The position numbers were made by a program, and so were the translations under genes. Below the pieces are notes generated by a model. That model saw only the letters and a list, made by a program, of their open reading frames with translations. It was not told the DNA's origin and searched no databases. A stretch of 64,000 bases of DNA from an uncultured Devosia sp. (GTDB lineage: Bacteria > Pseudomonadota > Alphaproteobacteria > Rhizobiales > Devosiaceae): assembly GCF_963517015.1 (NCBI RefSeq), contig NZ_CAUQDV010000001.1:998001-1062000 (forward strand). The letters run 5' to 3'. Shown here piece after piece: positions 50,012 to 58,834 of this stretch; the stretch's first letter is position 1; the number at the start of each line of letters is the position of its first letter.

Positions 50012-51418
50012 ATGATTTCTGCAGATATTGCAGCCCTTCTCTATCTCGTCTCGGGCGTGCTGTTCATCCTTGCGCTGCGCGGGCTGTCGAGCCCGAAATC
50101 GTCGCGCCAGGGCAATACCTTCGGCATGGTCGGCATGGGCATTGCCATTGTCACCACGCTGGCCGTGGCGGCACCGTCCGATTGGCTGAGCTGGCTGCTG
50201 ATCGTCGGCGGTCTGGGCATCGGTGGCGGCATCGGCGCCTATATGGCCCGCACCGTCAAGATGACCGACATGCCACAACTGGTTGCGGCCTTCCACTCTC
50301 TGGTGGGGCTGGCTGCGGTTTTCGTGGCGGCTGCGGCGCTCTATGCGCCGGAAGCCTTTGGTATCGGCATTCCGGGTGACATCCATGCCCAGGCCCTGGT
50401 CGAAATGAGTATCGGTGTGGCGATCGGCGCCTTCACCTTTACCGGCTCGGTCATCGCCTTTGCCAAGCTCAACGGCAATATGAGCGGCAAGCCGATCATC
50501 CTGCCGGCGCGCCACCTGATCCATATCGTTCTGGGTCTGGTCGTCATCGGGCTGGTCTGGGCCTTCGTCGGTTCGGCCAATCCATGGCTGTTCTGGGCCA
50601 TCACCATCCTGGCGCTCGTGCTGGGCGGGCTGATGATCATCCCGATCGGTGGCGCCGACATGCCGGTGGTCGTCTCCATGCTCAATTCCTATTCGGGCTG
50701 GGCGGCGGCGGGCATCGGCTTCACGCTGGGCAATACGGCGCTGATCATCACCGGCGCTCTCGTGGGCTCTTCGGGCGCGATCCTCAGCTACATCATGTGC
50801 AAGGCCATGAACCGCAGCTTCATCTCGGTGATCCTGGGCGGGTTTGGTGGCGACAGTGGTGCTGCTGCCGGTGCGGCCGAGGACGACCGTCCGGTCAAGC
50901 AGGGCGCTGCCGAGGACGCGGCCTTCCTGATGAAGAATGCCGGCAAGGTCATCATCGTGCCGGGCTATGGCATGGCCGTGGCCCAGGCCCAGCATGCGCT
51001 GCGCGAAATGGCTGACCTGCTCAAGAAGGAAGGCGTCACGGTCAAATACGCGATCCATCCGGTGGCTGGCCGCATGCCAGGGCATATGAACGTGCTGCTG
51101 GCCGAAGCCAATGTGCCCTATGACGAAGTGTTCGAGCTGGAGGATATCAACTCCGAATTCGCCCAGTCCGACGTCGCTTTCGTCATCGGCGCCAATGACG
51201 TGACCAACCCGTCCGCCAAGACCGACAAGACCTCGCCGATCTATGGCATGCCGGTGCTCAATGTCGAGGACGCCGGCACGGTGCTGTTCATCAAGCGCGG
51301 CATGGCGGCAGGCTATGCGGGCGTGCAGAACGAGCTGTTCTATCGCGACAACACTATGATGCTGTTCGGCGATGCCAAGAAGATGACCGAGGATATCGTC
51401 AAGGCATTAGGGCATTGA
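50012..51418 (+). CDS. pntB: NAD(P) transhydrogenase subunit beta
   Basis: The 468-aa subunit has eight to nine helices carrying the proton path (ARTVKMTDMPQLVAAFHSLVGLAAVF with its His) and the NADP-binding domain III (VIIVPGYGMAVAQAQHALREM, VKYAIHPVAGRMPGHMNVLLAEA). With PntAA and PntAB it uses the proton gradient to reduce NADP+ with NADH. It ends in a terminator. Confidence 0.96.
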   Translation: MISADIAALLYLVSGVLFILALRGLSSPKSSRQGNTFGMVGMGIAIVTTLAVAAPSDWLSWLLIVGGLGIGGGIGAYMARTVKMTDMPQLVAAFHSLVGLAAVFVAAAALYAPEAFGIGIPGDIHAQALVEMSIGVAIGAFTFTGSVIAFAKLNGNMSGKPIILPARHLIHIVLGLVVIGLVWAFVGSANPWLFWAITILALVLGGLMIIPIGGADMPVVVSMLNSYSGWAAAGIGFTLGNTALIITGALVGSSGAILSYIMCKAMNRSFISVILGGFGGDSGAAAGAAEDDRPVKQGAAEDAAFLMKNAGKVIIVPGYGMAVAQAQHALREMADLLKKEGVTVKYAIHPVAGRMPGHMNVLLAEANVPYDEVFELEDINSEFAQSDVAFVIGANDVTNPSAKTDKTSPIYGMPVLNVEDAGTVLFIKRGMAAGYAGVQNELFYRDNTMMLFGDAKKMTEDIVKALGH

Positions 51419-51447
51419 CGGATTTGATCCAGTATAGAGCCTAATAT

Positions 51448-51473
51448 AGGGTCGCCTCCGGGCGGCCCTTTTA
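51448..51473 (+). terminator. Rho-independent terminator of the pnt operon
   Basis: AGGGTCGCC pairs with GGCGGCCCT (one G-T pair) around a TCCG loop and is followed by TTTATTT. Confidence 0.8.
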
Positions 51474-51514
51474 TTTGCAATATTTGTCGTGTTGGTGGGC
51501 CGCGGGAGGGAGCG

Positions 51515-53320
51515 ATGGCAGATCCAGTTCCGCCAGAGACCAAGGCAGTGGCAAAGCGGCCTAGGGCCGCTACCCCCGCGGCACAGGTAAAGCAACAATC
51601 GAAATCTAAGACGGCTGTGGTGGTCATCCATGGCATGGGTGAACAGCGGCCGCTGGAAACGCTGCGCGGTTTTGTCGAAACCGTCTATCGCCGCGATACC
51701 GCGCTGGCCAGCAAGCCGCCTGGAAAGGACGGACTCAGCATTTCCGTGGTGCCAGATGACCTGACCGGGTCTGGCGAATTGCGTCGGATCACCACACTCA
51801 ACGACGGGCCCCAGAAGCGGACCGATTTCTTCGAGTTCTACTGGGCCGATCTCATGGACGGTACACCAGCGGACATGGTTCGTGGCTGGATCCAGACGCT
51901 GCTGCTGCGTTCGCCGTTCAGGCTGCCGCGGTCAGTCAAGGTGATCTGGGCGTGGCTGATCCTCTGGGCTCTGGCACTTGTGATGGTGGCTGCAGGCTTC
52001 ATCGCCGTTCACCCCAACCTGGGCTGGTTTGTCCTTCCTCTCCCAGTGCAGCAATTCCTTGGCGCCTTGCGGCCGGTAGCGGCCACCGTTTTGGTCGTGG
52101 CAGCGCTTGTGCTGTTGGTGTTCCGCGTCTTACGAGCCTGGGGCGATCTCTATGAGGTTGCCGTGCGTTTGCCGCTCGTCCTGCTGGCGGTTGGATTGGC
52201 GCTGGGCTTGTTGCCCGCCGAAATGGTGGAGACGCCGCGCTTCTGGGCTGTGGCCATAACGGCAGGCGTCGCGTGGGGCATGAATGCCCTTGTGGCACCC
52301 TATGCCGGGGATGTGGTGCGCTATGTGCGGGCGACTCCGAGCACGGTGGAAAGGCGGCGGCTGGTGCGCGAGCGAGGGCTTGCCCTGCTGGAGGCCCTGC
52401 ATGACAAGCGCGCCGGTGCGCCAGTTGCAGACGGAGGTGATGATGCGGCATCGCCGCCGCTTTATGATCGCATCGTGATCGTCGGGCATAGCCTCGGGAC
52501 CATCGTGGGTTACGACATTCTGCAATTGTTCTGGGAAAAGCGGGGTCCCACACATCACCAATCCTGGGACCCGAAGGAGGAGGGGGTGCAGGAGGCTCTC
52601 ATTGCCTGCGACCACTATGTCAAAGCGGCACAGGACACGAATACGCCATTTGATGCCGTGGGATTTGAGGCAGCGCGGTCAAACCTGTCAAAGGTTCTGG
52701 CCCAGCAAAATCCGGGGTGGCGGATCAGTGACTTCATCACCCTGGGTTCGCCACTGACCCATGCCGAGTTTCTGCTTGCCGATACGCCCAGGGAAGTCGA
52801 AGCGGCCTTTGTCGAGCGGCGTTTTGCAACAGCGCCGCCACGACCCGATCCCTTGCGCGACGGCAGCATGCTGTTCCCGGTTATCGGTCCGCCGCCGGTC
52901 AAGCGGCCGCCGCGGTCCCAGCGTGAAATCGGCGAGCCGTTGTTTCCCCATTTTGCGGCGCAGTTCGCAGCTGTGAAGTGGACCAACATTTATGACGAAT
53001 GCAGTAACCCGCTTTTCGGGGACCTGGTCTCGGGAAAACTCGGAGACAGCTTTGGCCGGGGGATTGTCGAGAGTGACGTGAAGATCAGGCGCCCCGGGCC
53101 CTTTGGACGCCTCTTCACCCACACGCTATATTGGGCCTGGCATCCGAACTATGAGCCGAGTGCGGCCAAGGTGGAGGCGGGTGAAGCCTTGTCGGCGGCG
53201 CAGGCTGCGCAGAAGGATCTGGACGAGGAAAAGGCCAGAGCCGCATTGCAGCAGTTGTTCTGGCATAACGTCCCTGAGCACATCCGCTTACTGCGTCAGG
53301 CATTGCGGCTTGGTCAGTAG
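51515..53320 (+). CDS. Membrane-interrupted alpha/beta hydrolase of unknown function, 601 aa
   Basis: After a basic, Pro-rich start, residues 33-45 hold the first hydrolase strand and oxyanion-type motif (AVVVIHGMGEQ). Four membrane helices follow at about 148-168, 185-207, 215-234 and 242-262. Then the nucleophile elbow GHSLGT appears with S326, and DFITLGSPLTH near residue 412, common in lipase-like folds. So a soluble fold seems split by a membrane insert. Substrate is unknown; a lipid ester is possible. The ribosome site is GGGAGG. It ends seven bases inside the convergent slyX gene. Confidence 0.8.
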   Translation: MADPVPPETKAVAKRPRAATPAAQVKQQSKSKTAVVVIHGMGEQRPLETLRGFVETVYRRDTALASKPPGKDGLSISVVPDDLTGSGELRRITTLNDGPQKRTDFFEFYWADLMDGTPADMVRGWIQTLLLRSPFRLPRSVKVIWAWLILWALALVMVAAGFIAVHPNLGWFVLPLPVQQFLGALRPVAATVLVVAALVLLVFRVLRAWGDLYEVAVRLPLVLLAVGLALGLLPAEMVETPRFWAVAITAGVAWGMNALVAPYAGDVVRYVRATPSTVERRRLVRERGLALLEALHDKRAGAPVADGGDDAASPPLYDRIVIVGHSLGTIVGYDILQLFWEKRGPTHHQSWDPKEEGVQEALIACDHYVKAAQDTNTPFDAVGFEAARSNLSKVLAQQNPGWRISDFITLGSPLTHAEFLLADTPREVEAAFVERRFATAPPRPDPLRDGSMLFPVIGPPPVKRPPRSQREIGEPLFPHFAAQFAAVKWTNIYDECSNPLFGDLVSGKLGDSFGRGIVESDVKIRRPGPFGRLFTHTLYWAWHPNYEPSAAKVEAGEALSAAQAAQKDLDEEKARAALQQLFWHNVPEHIRLLRQALRLGQ

Positions 53321-53520
53321 TGCGGTGGGGGCGGCTCGGTCGACGGGTCGGCGATGTGCACACCCGAACGGACCTGTTCTTCCATCTGTTCGAGCTTGCG
53401 GGTCAGCAGGTCGATCTGGCGCCATTGGGCGGTGATGGTCGCGTTGAGCTCTTCGATGGTCTGGTCCTGGAACGCGACGCGCGTTTCGAGCGCTTCGAGT
53501 CGGGTTTCGGTGTCGCTCAT
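53314..53520 (-). CDS. slyX: SlyX family protein
   Basis: The 68-aa protein is a coiled coil (LEALETRVAFQDQTIEELNATITAQWRQIDLLTRKLEQM) ending in the PPPPHY motif typical of SlyX. The molecular role is not established. Its 3' end overlaps the convergent hydrolase gene by seven bases. Confidence 0.9.
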   Translation of the reverse strand: MSDTETRLEALETRVAFQDQTIEELNATITAQWRQIDLLTRKLEQMEEQVRSGVHIADPSTEPPPPHY

Positions 53521-53722
53521 GGTCGTGTCCCGGTCATGAATGGTCGCATGGCGATAGACCGGTCGGGTTTGGCACGCAAGGGCAGACCTCTGCAGCTTGC
53601 GGACAGAAGTCGTCCAGCATGCTTGGTGGTAATTACAACAAGATGTGACATTGACGTATAGGGAACCCTTTGCGGGCGGAGACTGTTGCTTTGACAGTCA
53701 AAGCCAGCAACGGGAGCCAAGG

Positions 53723-54265
53723 ATGGCGACCACAAGAGCCGCAGCAAAGCCCTATATCTCCCTTCTCGATGCCGACCGGCATGATGCTCTCGGTCTGGTG
53801 CTGAGCGCAGCGTTGCCGCTCGCGGTTTTCGTCATTGCCAACGGGATGGCCGAACTCAATGGCATGCTGCCGCTGTTCTTCTCGCCGCTTGGCCTGCCCG
53901 GCTGGGTGGGTGGCGCGTTGCATCTCGTGACCCTGCCGCTGTTTGGGATCGCCCGCTGGATGGTCGCTGCGCGTGGCGTCCAGGGCCGCAAGGCGGGCTG
54001 GTGGCTGGTGGGCCTAATGGGCGGCACGATCGCCATGCCCTTTCTCATTGCGCCCTTTGACTCCATGAGCCTCACGATCCTGGCTTTTGCCCTGCTGCTC
54101 GTGGGACTTAGCGCCTGGGCTCGGGTGGCTAAGGTGGATGGCAAGGCAGCGTTGCTGATGGCGCCTGGCATTGGCTGGCTGGGCTTCAGCGCCTTTGTCG
54201 GCCTCAGCTTCGCGGCCGCCTGGGCGCCGCCCTTTGCGGTCACCAACAGCAATTCTGCAGCCTAG
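53723..54265 (+). CDS. TspO/MBR-like membrane protein
   Basis: The 180-aa protein has about five helices. LGLPGWVGGALHLVTLPLFGIARWMV and the last segment APGIGWLGFSAFVGLSFAAAWAPPF resemble the TspO/peripheral benzodiazepine receptor layout, but the tryptophan-rich loops are only partly kept, so the family call is moderate. TspO proteins bind porphyrins or sterols. The ATG has GGGAG six bases upstream; the frame opens 26 codons earlier without support. Confidence 0.6.
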   Translation: MATTRAAAKPYISLLDADRHDALGLVLSAALPLAVFVIANGMAELNGMLPLFFSPLGLPGWVGGALHLVTLPLFGIARWMVAARGVQGRKAGWWLVGLMGGTIAMPFLIAPFDSMSLTILAFALLLVGLSAWARVAKVDGKAALLMAPGIGWLGFSAFVGLSFAAAWAPPFAVTNSNSAA

Positions 54266-54333
54266 TTACACCAAGGTGCGTCCTTGCGGAGCGGGCTGAT
54301 CCAAGCCATGTGATGGGGCAAAGAGGTTTGCCC

Positions 54334-54972
54334 ATGTCCAAAATACTCAAGATCGACGTGTTCACAGACGTTGTCTGCCCCTGGTGCCTGGTCGGCTCGG
54401 CGCGGCTCGACAAGGCGCTTGCGGAACTGCCGGAGGATGTCGAAGTGGTGGTCGAGAACCATCCCTTCTATCTCGATCCCAATACGCCTGCAGAAGGCGT
54501 CGTCGTCGCGGACATGCTGCGCGAGAAATACGGCAAGGATCCCAAGGAGATGTGGGCTCGCGTCGAGGGCGAGGCCAAGAAGGCCGGGATCGATCTCGAT
54601 CTCAGCCAGCAGCCGCGGATGTTCCCGACCAAGAAGGTGCATACGATAACGCGTCTCGCCAAGCCGCTGGGCATCCAGCATGAATTGGCCAACGCGATTG
54701 CCAATGCCTATTTCCTCGAGCACCGGCAGGTGAACGATGACAATGTGCTGGCCGATATTGCCGTCGAATATGGTTTCGACCGCGGCGATGCGCTCGATGC
54801 GTTGAATGACGAGAACGAGCTGGCGATCACCGAGCAGCTGGCCAATGACGCAGCGGCGCAGGGCATCCGCGGCGTGCCCTTCTTCATCTTCGGCGAGAAA
54901 TACGCATTGTCCGGTGCGCAGCCGGACGAGGTTTTCGAGCGCGCGTTGCAGCAGACGATCGCCGAGCTTTAG
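54334..54972 (+). CDS. DsbA family oxidoreductase (FrnE-like)
   Basis: This 212-aa thioredoxin-fold protein has the active site CPWC at residues 15-18 (FTDVVCPWCLVGS) and RGVPFFIFGEKYALSGAQP with the cis-proline near the C terminus. No signal peptide is present, so it is cytoplasmic, as in the FrnE/polyketide branch. AGAGG lies seven bases before the ATG. Confidence 0.92.
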   Translation: MSKILKIDVFTDVVCPWCLVGSARLDKALAELPEDVEVVVENHPFYLDPNTPAEGVVVADMLREKYGKDPKEMWARVEGEAKKAGIDLDLSQQPRMFPTKKVHTITRLAKPLGIQHELANAIANAYFLEHRQVNDDNVLADIAVEYGFDRGDALDALNDENELAITEQLANDAAAQGIRGVPFFIFGEKYALSGAQPDEVFERALQQTIAEL

Positions 54973-55031
54973 GGTCTCGCGGCGCGCAAAATCCGGTGTA
55001 GATTGTCGGCGAATCCTGCCGGAGGCCCGAC

Positions 55032-55841
55032 GTGAAACTACTGCGCCGTATTCTGCTTGGCCTCGTGCTGCTGGTCGCCATCGCCTATGCCGGGGTGGTG
55101 GGCTATATGTATGTCAACCAGCGGGCGCTGCAGTATTTTCCGGATGGCGAGGTGGTCAATCTCGCCGACGCTGCGCTACCGCAGGCGGAGGCGTTTTCCG
55201 TGCCATCCGGCGATGGCATAGTGCATGGCTGGTATCAGGCGCCTGCCGCTGGCAAGCCGCTGATCGTCTACTACAAGGGCAATTCAGGCAGCTTTACCGA
55301 AGAGCACGAGCGTTACGAGCAGTTCGTGGCCCATGGCTATGGTTTTGTGGCCTTTGACTATCGCGGCTTTCCGCTGTCGCCGGGCGTGATCACCCAGCAG
55401 AACATGCTCGACGATTCCGTGGCCGTGTTCGACTGGGCCAGCGCCAAGGGATTTCCGATGCTGATCTGGGGGCGCTCGATCGGGTCGGGGCCGTCGACCT
55501 ATGTCGCCAGTGTGCGCGAGGCCAAGGCGCTGCTGCTGGAAACGCCGTTTCTGTCGGCGGTCACGGTGGCGCATGAGCGCTATCCGGTGCTGCCGGTCTA
55601 TTGGGTGATGCAGGACCAGTTTCCCGTCAATGAATGGATTCTGAACGTCGATGAACCGGTGCTGATTGCGCATGGAACGGCAGACGTGACCATCGACGTC
55701 AGCAATGGCGAGCGGCTTTATGATCTGGTGCCCAACAAGGACGAATTGTGGATCGAGCCGGGTGCAGGGCACGGTGACCTGTGGGATCGGGGCATCTGGA
55801 GCCATGCCATGCCGTTTTTCGAACGCGCCTTCTCCAATTGA
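55032..55841 (+). CDS. Membrane-anchored alpha/beta hydrolase
   Basis: The 269-aa protein has an N-terminal helix (ILLGLVLLVAIAYAGVVGYMYV) and a hydrolase fold of the Bem46/YfhR type: FDYRGFPLSPG, nucleophile S149 in GRSIGSG, an aspartate in AHGTADVTI, and the terminal histidine in GAGHGDL. Substrate unknown. It starts at GTG with GGAGG six bases upstream. Confidence 0.88.
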   Translation: MKLLRRILLGLVLLVAIAYAGVVGYMYVNQRALQYFPDGEVVNLADAALPQAEAFSVPSGDGIVHGWYQAPAAGKPLIVYYKGNSGSFTEEHERYEQFVAHGYGFVAFDYRGFPLSPGVITQQNMLDDSVAVFDWASAKGFPMLIWGRSIGSGPSTYVASVREAKALLLETPFLSAVTVAHERYPVLPVYWVMQDQFPVNEWILNVDEPVLIAHGTADVTIDVSNGERLYDLVPNKDELWIEPGAGHGDLWDRGIWSHAMPFFERAFSN

Positions 55842-55903
55842 GCGCTTGACCTTATCCCGGGGCAGGGCGCCAAGTGGGGCTCCTGCCTCCGGACTGCTTT
55901 TTC

Positions 55904-57112
55904 ATGACCAATTCACAATCTCGACCCGCGGCCATGTCGGCGCGGAGAACCGCCATTGTCGGCGGATTGATGGTGGCTACAGGGCCGCTCAGCCTGACGC
56001 TTTATGCGCCTGCTCTACCGACCATCGTTCTTGACCTCGGTACGACCGATGCCGGCGGCAAGCTGACGCTCAGCGTCTATTTTGCCGCCTTTGCCTTGGC
56101 GCAGCTGATCTGCGGGCCCTTGTCTGATCGCTACGGCCGCCGCGGCGTCGGCATGGCGTTTTTCGTGATCTATATCCTGGGCAGCCTGCTGTCGGTCTTC
56201 GCGCCGACGCTGGAGATGCTGTTTGTCGGCCGCTTCATCCAGGGTTTCGGTGTCTCGGCCGGGGTGGCGCTGTCGCGCGCCATGGTGCGCGACCAGTTCA
56301 CCGGCAGCGAGGCCATCCGCATCCTGACGCTGATCAATCTCATCCTGACGGTCACCCCCGCCGTGGCGCCGACATTGGGCAGCGTCATCCTGCTGCTGGG
56401 CACATGGCACCTTATGTTTGTCGTCATGGCAGGCTTTGGCCTCGCCATTCTGGCGCTGCTGGCGACGGGCGCCCGGGAGACTCTGCCAGAGGACAGGCGC
56501 GTGCCGATCCGGCCATCGGTGATCCTGGGCAATTATCGGCGGTTGCTATCCTCGCCAGACTTCCTGCTGCCATCGCTCCTACTGGGCCTGGTGTTCAGCG
56601 GCTTTCACGGGTTCACCGCGCTCCTGCCGTTCATCCTGATCGACGGCATGGGTCTCACGCCGTTCCAGTTTGCCATGGCCATGCTGGTGCAGACGGCTTC
56701 CTTCATCATCGGCAATCTGATCGTGGGCTATCTATCGACGCGGATTGGCGGTGACAGGCTGGTGCTGATCGCGCTCGGCCTGCTTGCCGTCAGTGGGCTG
56801 GGTTTTGGGCTGTTGCCGACGCTCTTTCCGGCATCAGTGACCGCCATCATGGTGCCGGTGGGTGTGTGGATGCTGGGGCTGGCCTTCGTTAGTCCGGCCA
56901 CGACGGCAGCGGCCATGGCGGCCTTCGGCTCGATTGCCGGTGCGGCAGGGGCGCTGACCGGGTTCTTCCAGGTGGGCGGCGGGTTCGTCGGGTCGCTGGC
57001 AGCAGGCACATTGTTCGGCGATGCCCGGACGGCGCTGACAATCCAGCTTCCGGTCGTTGCCGTGCTGGCCATTGGCGTTGCCTTGCTGGATCGGCGGATC
57101 AAACGAGGCTGA
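55904..57112 (+). CDS. MFS transporter, Bcr/CflA drug-efflux family
   Basis: A 402-aa exporter with twelve helices. Motif A is LSDRYGRRGVGM, and LFVGRFIQGFGVSAGVALSRAMVRDQF is the Bcr/CflA hallmark in helix 4. Family members export drugs, bicyclomycin or sulfonamides; the substrate here is unknown. The ATG lacks a clear ribosome site, and an ATG ten codons on (MSARRTA) is an alternative. A bidirectional terminator follows. Confidence 0.9.
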   Translation: MTNSQSRPAAMSARRTAIVGGLMVATGPLSLTLYAPALPTIVLDLGTTDAGGKLTLSVYFAAFALAQLICGPLSDRYGRRGVGMAFFVIYILGSLLSVFAPTLEMLFVGRFIQGFGVSAGVALSRAMVRDQFTGSEAIRILTLINLILTVTPAVAPTLGSVILLLGTWHLMFVVMAGFGLAILALLATGARETLPEDRRVPIRPSVILGNYRRLLSSPDFLLPSLLLGLVFSGFHGFTALLPFILIDGMGLTPFQFAMAMLVQTASFIIGNLIVGYLSTRIGGDRLVLIALGLLAVSGLGFGLLPTLFPASVTAIMVPVGVWMLGLAFVSPATTAAAMAAFGSIAGAAGALTGFFQVGGGFVGSLAAGTLFGDARTALTIQLPVVAVLAIGVALLDRRIKRG

Positions 57113-57121
57113 AGACAAGCA

Positions 57122-57149
57122 AAAACGCCGCCCAAAAGGACGGCGTTTT
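57122..57149. terminator. Bidirectional terminator between MFS gene and rpsU
   Basis: AAAACGCCG / CGGCGTTTT with a ten-base loop (CCCAAAAGGA) sits between convergent genes and offers T-runs to both. Confidence 0.85.
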
Positions 57150-57172
57150 CAAATTCAATGCTATCGCTGCGC

Positions 57173-57442
57173 TTAGGTGCGCGGCGTTGCAGCGGCGGGA
57201 CGGCCGTTGGCCTGGGGCGTGCGAGCCGGTGCTGCGGGCAGACCGCCTTCACGCTGCAGGCGCTTGCGAGCCAGCTTGCGAGCGCGACGAACGGCTTCAG
57301 CCTTCTGACGAGCCTTCTTTTCAGAGGGCTTCTCGTAGTAGTTGCGCAGCTTCATCTCGCGGAAGACGCCTTCGCGCTGGAGCTTTTTCTTCAGTGCGCG
57401 GAGCGCCTGGTCAACATTGTTATCGCGAACGACTACTTGCAA
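57173..57442 (-). CDS. rpsU: 30S ribosomal protein bS21
   Basis: The 89-aa protein has QVVVRDNNVDQALRALKKKLQREGVF and KLRNYYEKPSEKKARQK, the bS21 signature, then a basic body and an Ala/Pro-rich tail longer than in enterobacteria (71 aa). It binds the small subunit near the anti-Shine-Dalgarno end. Start codon is TTG with AAGGGCGG upstream. Confidence 0.95.
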   Translation of the reverse strand: MQVVVRDNNVDQALRALKKKLQREGVFREMKLRNYYEKPSEKKARQKAEAVRRARKLARKRLQREGGLPAAPARTPQANGRPAAATPRT

Positions 57443-57677
57443 AGGTCAACCGCCCTTTCGAAGCTTAGACATGTGGGTTTGGAATATAGCGCCGACACCA
57501 AAAAGCACCGTCGCCGACCAGCCGAGCCAGTCACCGTGGGCCGCTCTATAGCCCAGCTATCGGGGCTTGTCCACTCCCGCCGAGGATAAAACCGCGGAAT
57601 TGGGGATATCCGCGCTTGCTCTCGCAACGGTTGGGCGAAACAGTCGAGCCAGATGATTTTGCCAAGGGAGCCTGCGA

Positions 57678-58364
57678 ATGGCAAGCGAGCTGCTGCTATT
57701 GCCCGGATTGATCTGTGACGAGCGCCTGTGGCGGGATGTGATCAGCGGCCTGGAGGCCGGGGCCACGGTGGCCGACCTGACGCAGGACGAAAGCATGACT
57801 GCCATGGCAGAGCGGGCTCTGGCCGCGGCGCCACCTCGATTCGCTCTGGCGGGCCTTTCCATGGGCGGCTATGTCGCCTTCGAGATCATGCGGCTGGCGC
57901 CCGAGCGGGTGACGCATCTGGCGCTGTTCGATACCTCTGCACGGGCCGATGACGAGGCCCGCCGGGAAACCCGGCGCAAAGGCATCGAAATGGTGGGGCA
58001 GGGCAAGTTCATCGGCGTGTCGCGCGGTCTGCTGGGCAAGCTGATCGCGCCCCAGCATATGGGCAGTGAAATTGCCCGCGATGTGCAGGCGATGAGCGAG
58101 CGGGTGGGGCCGGAAGCCTATATTCGCCAGCAGAAGGCCATTCTCGGCCGCGAGGACTCGCGGCCGAGCCTGTCGACGATCACCGTGCCGACGCTGGTGG
58201 GCGTGGGGGAGGTCGACCAGATGACGCCGCCGGAGCTGGCCGAGGAGATGGCGGCTGGCATAACGGGCGCGGAACTCATTCGTTTCCCCGACAGTGCGCA
58301 TCTGCCGACGATGGAAAATCCGTCTGCGGTGGTTGAAGCGATGAAAATCTGGTTGGCGCGCTAG
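57678..58364 (+). CDS. Alpha/beta hydrolase
   Basis: The 228-aa soluble enzyme has LLLLPGLICDERLWRDV, nucleophile S61 in AGLSMGGYVAFE, an aspartate in VGVGEVDQMTP and a histidine in FPDSAHLPTMENP. It resembles small esterases of the carboxylesterase/homoserine-acetyltransferase-like group. Substrate unknown. AAGGGAG lies before the ATG. Confidence 0.88.
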   Translation: MASELLLLPGLICDERLWRDVISGLEAGATVADLTQDESMTAMAERALAAAPPRFALAGLSMGGYVAFEIMRLAPERVTHLALFDTSARADDEARRETRRKGIEMVGQGKFIGVSRGLLGKLIAPQHMGSEIARDVQAMSERVGPEAYIRQQKAILGREDSRPSLSTITVPTLVGVGEVDQMTPPELAEEMAAGITGAELIRFPDSAHLPTMENPSAVVEAMKIWLAR

Positions 58365-58414
58365 CGGGCAGACACTAGCGTGGCGATGCCCATGAATGCT
58401 GCGCGAGATGACTT

Positions 58415-58816
58415 GTGCGCCGGACCGTAGCAACTCTCGTCATGCTTGTGCTGCTCATTTCTGCGGGCTGGTTCATGCTGTCCAGAGAAACGTTGCGCGA
58501 ATTCACACTCCAGTGCGGCGCCGTATTTGTGGTGTTGGGACTTCTGCATGAAGCGAACAGCAACTTGGGGCAGTCCGAACTCTACAGCGCCCGGGTCCGG
58601 CTATTGCGCGCCGATCTTGAGACCTTTTTCAGCGACTCGCTCGAAGGCAAGTTGACTGCCCTCGCTCAGCTCCAGGGACATGCCATCGAACTCGCGAGGT
58701 TGCTGGTGCGTGACCCGAGGTATGCTCATTCCGTGATGGGATTCTGCGACGATGAATTCGAGCGCAGGGGCTATGTGACGAGCCAGAACCTTATGCCGGC
58801 CTTTGCGATCGAATAG
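58415..58816 (+). CDS. Hypothetical membrane protein, 133 aa
   Basis: I do not recognise it. Two hydrophobic segments (TLVMLVLLISAGWFML and FTLQCGAVFVVLGLL) lead to a soluble helical C-terminal half with two cysteines in the whole protein. The start is a GTG without a good ribosome site, and base composition is slightly lower in GC than its neighbours. It is probably real but not secure. Confidence 0.5.
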   Translation: MRRTVATLVMLVLLISAGWFMLSRETLREFTLQCGAVFVVLGLLHEANSNLGQSELYSARVRLLRADLETFFSDSLEGKLTALAQLQGHAIELARLLVRDPRYAHSVMGFCDDEFERRGYVTSQNLMPAFAIE

Positions 58817-58834
58817 CCGGGCACAGCTTCAGGC

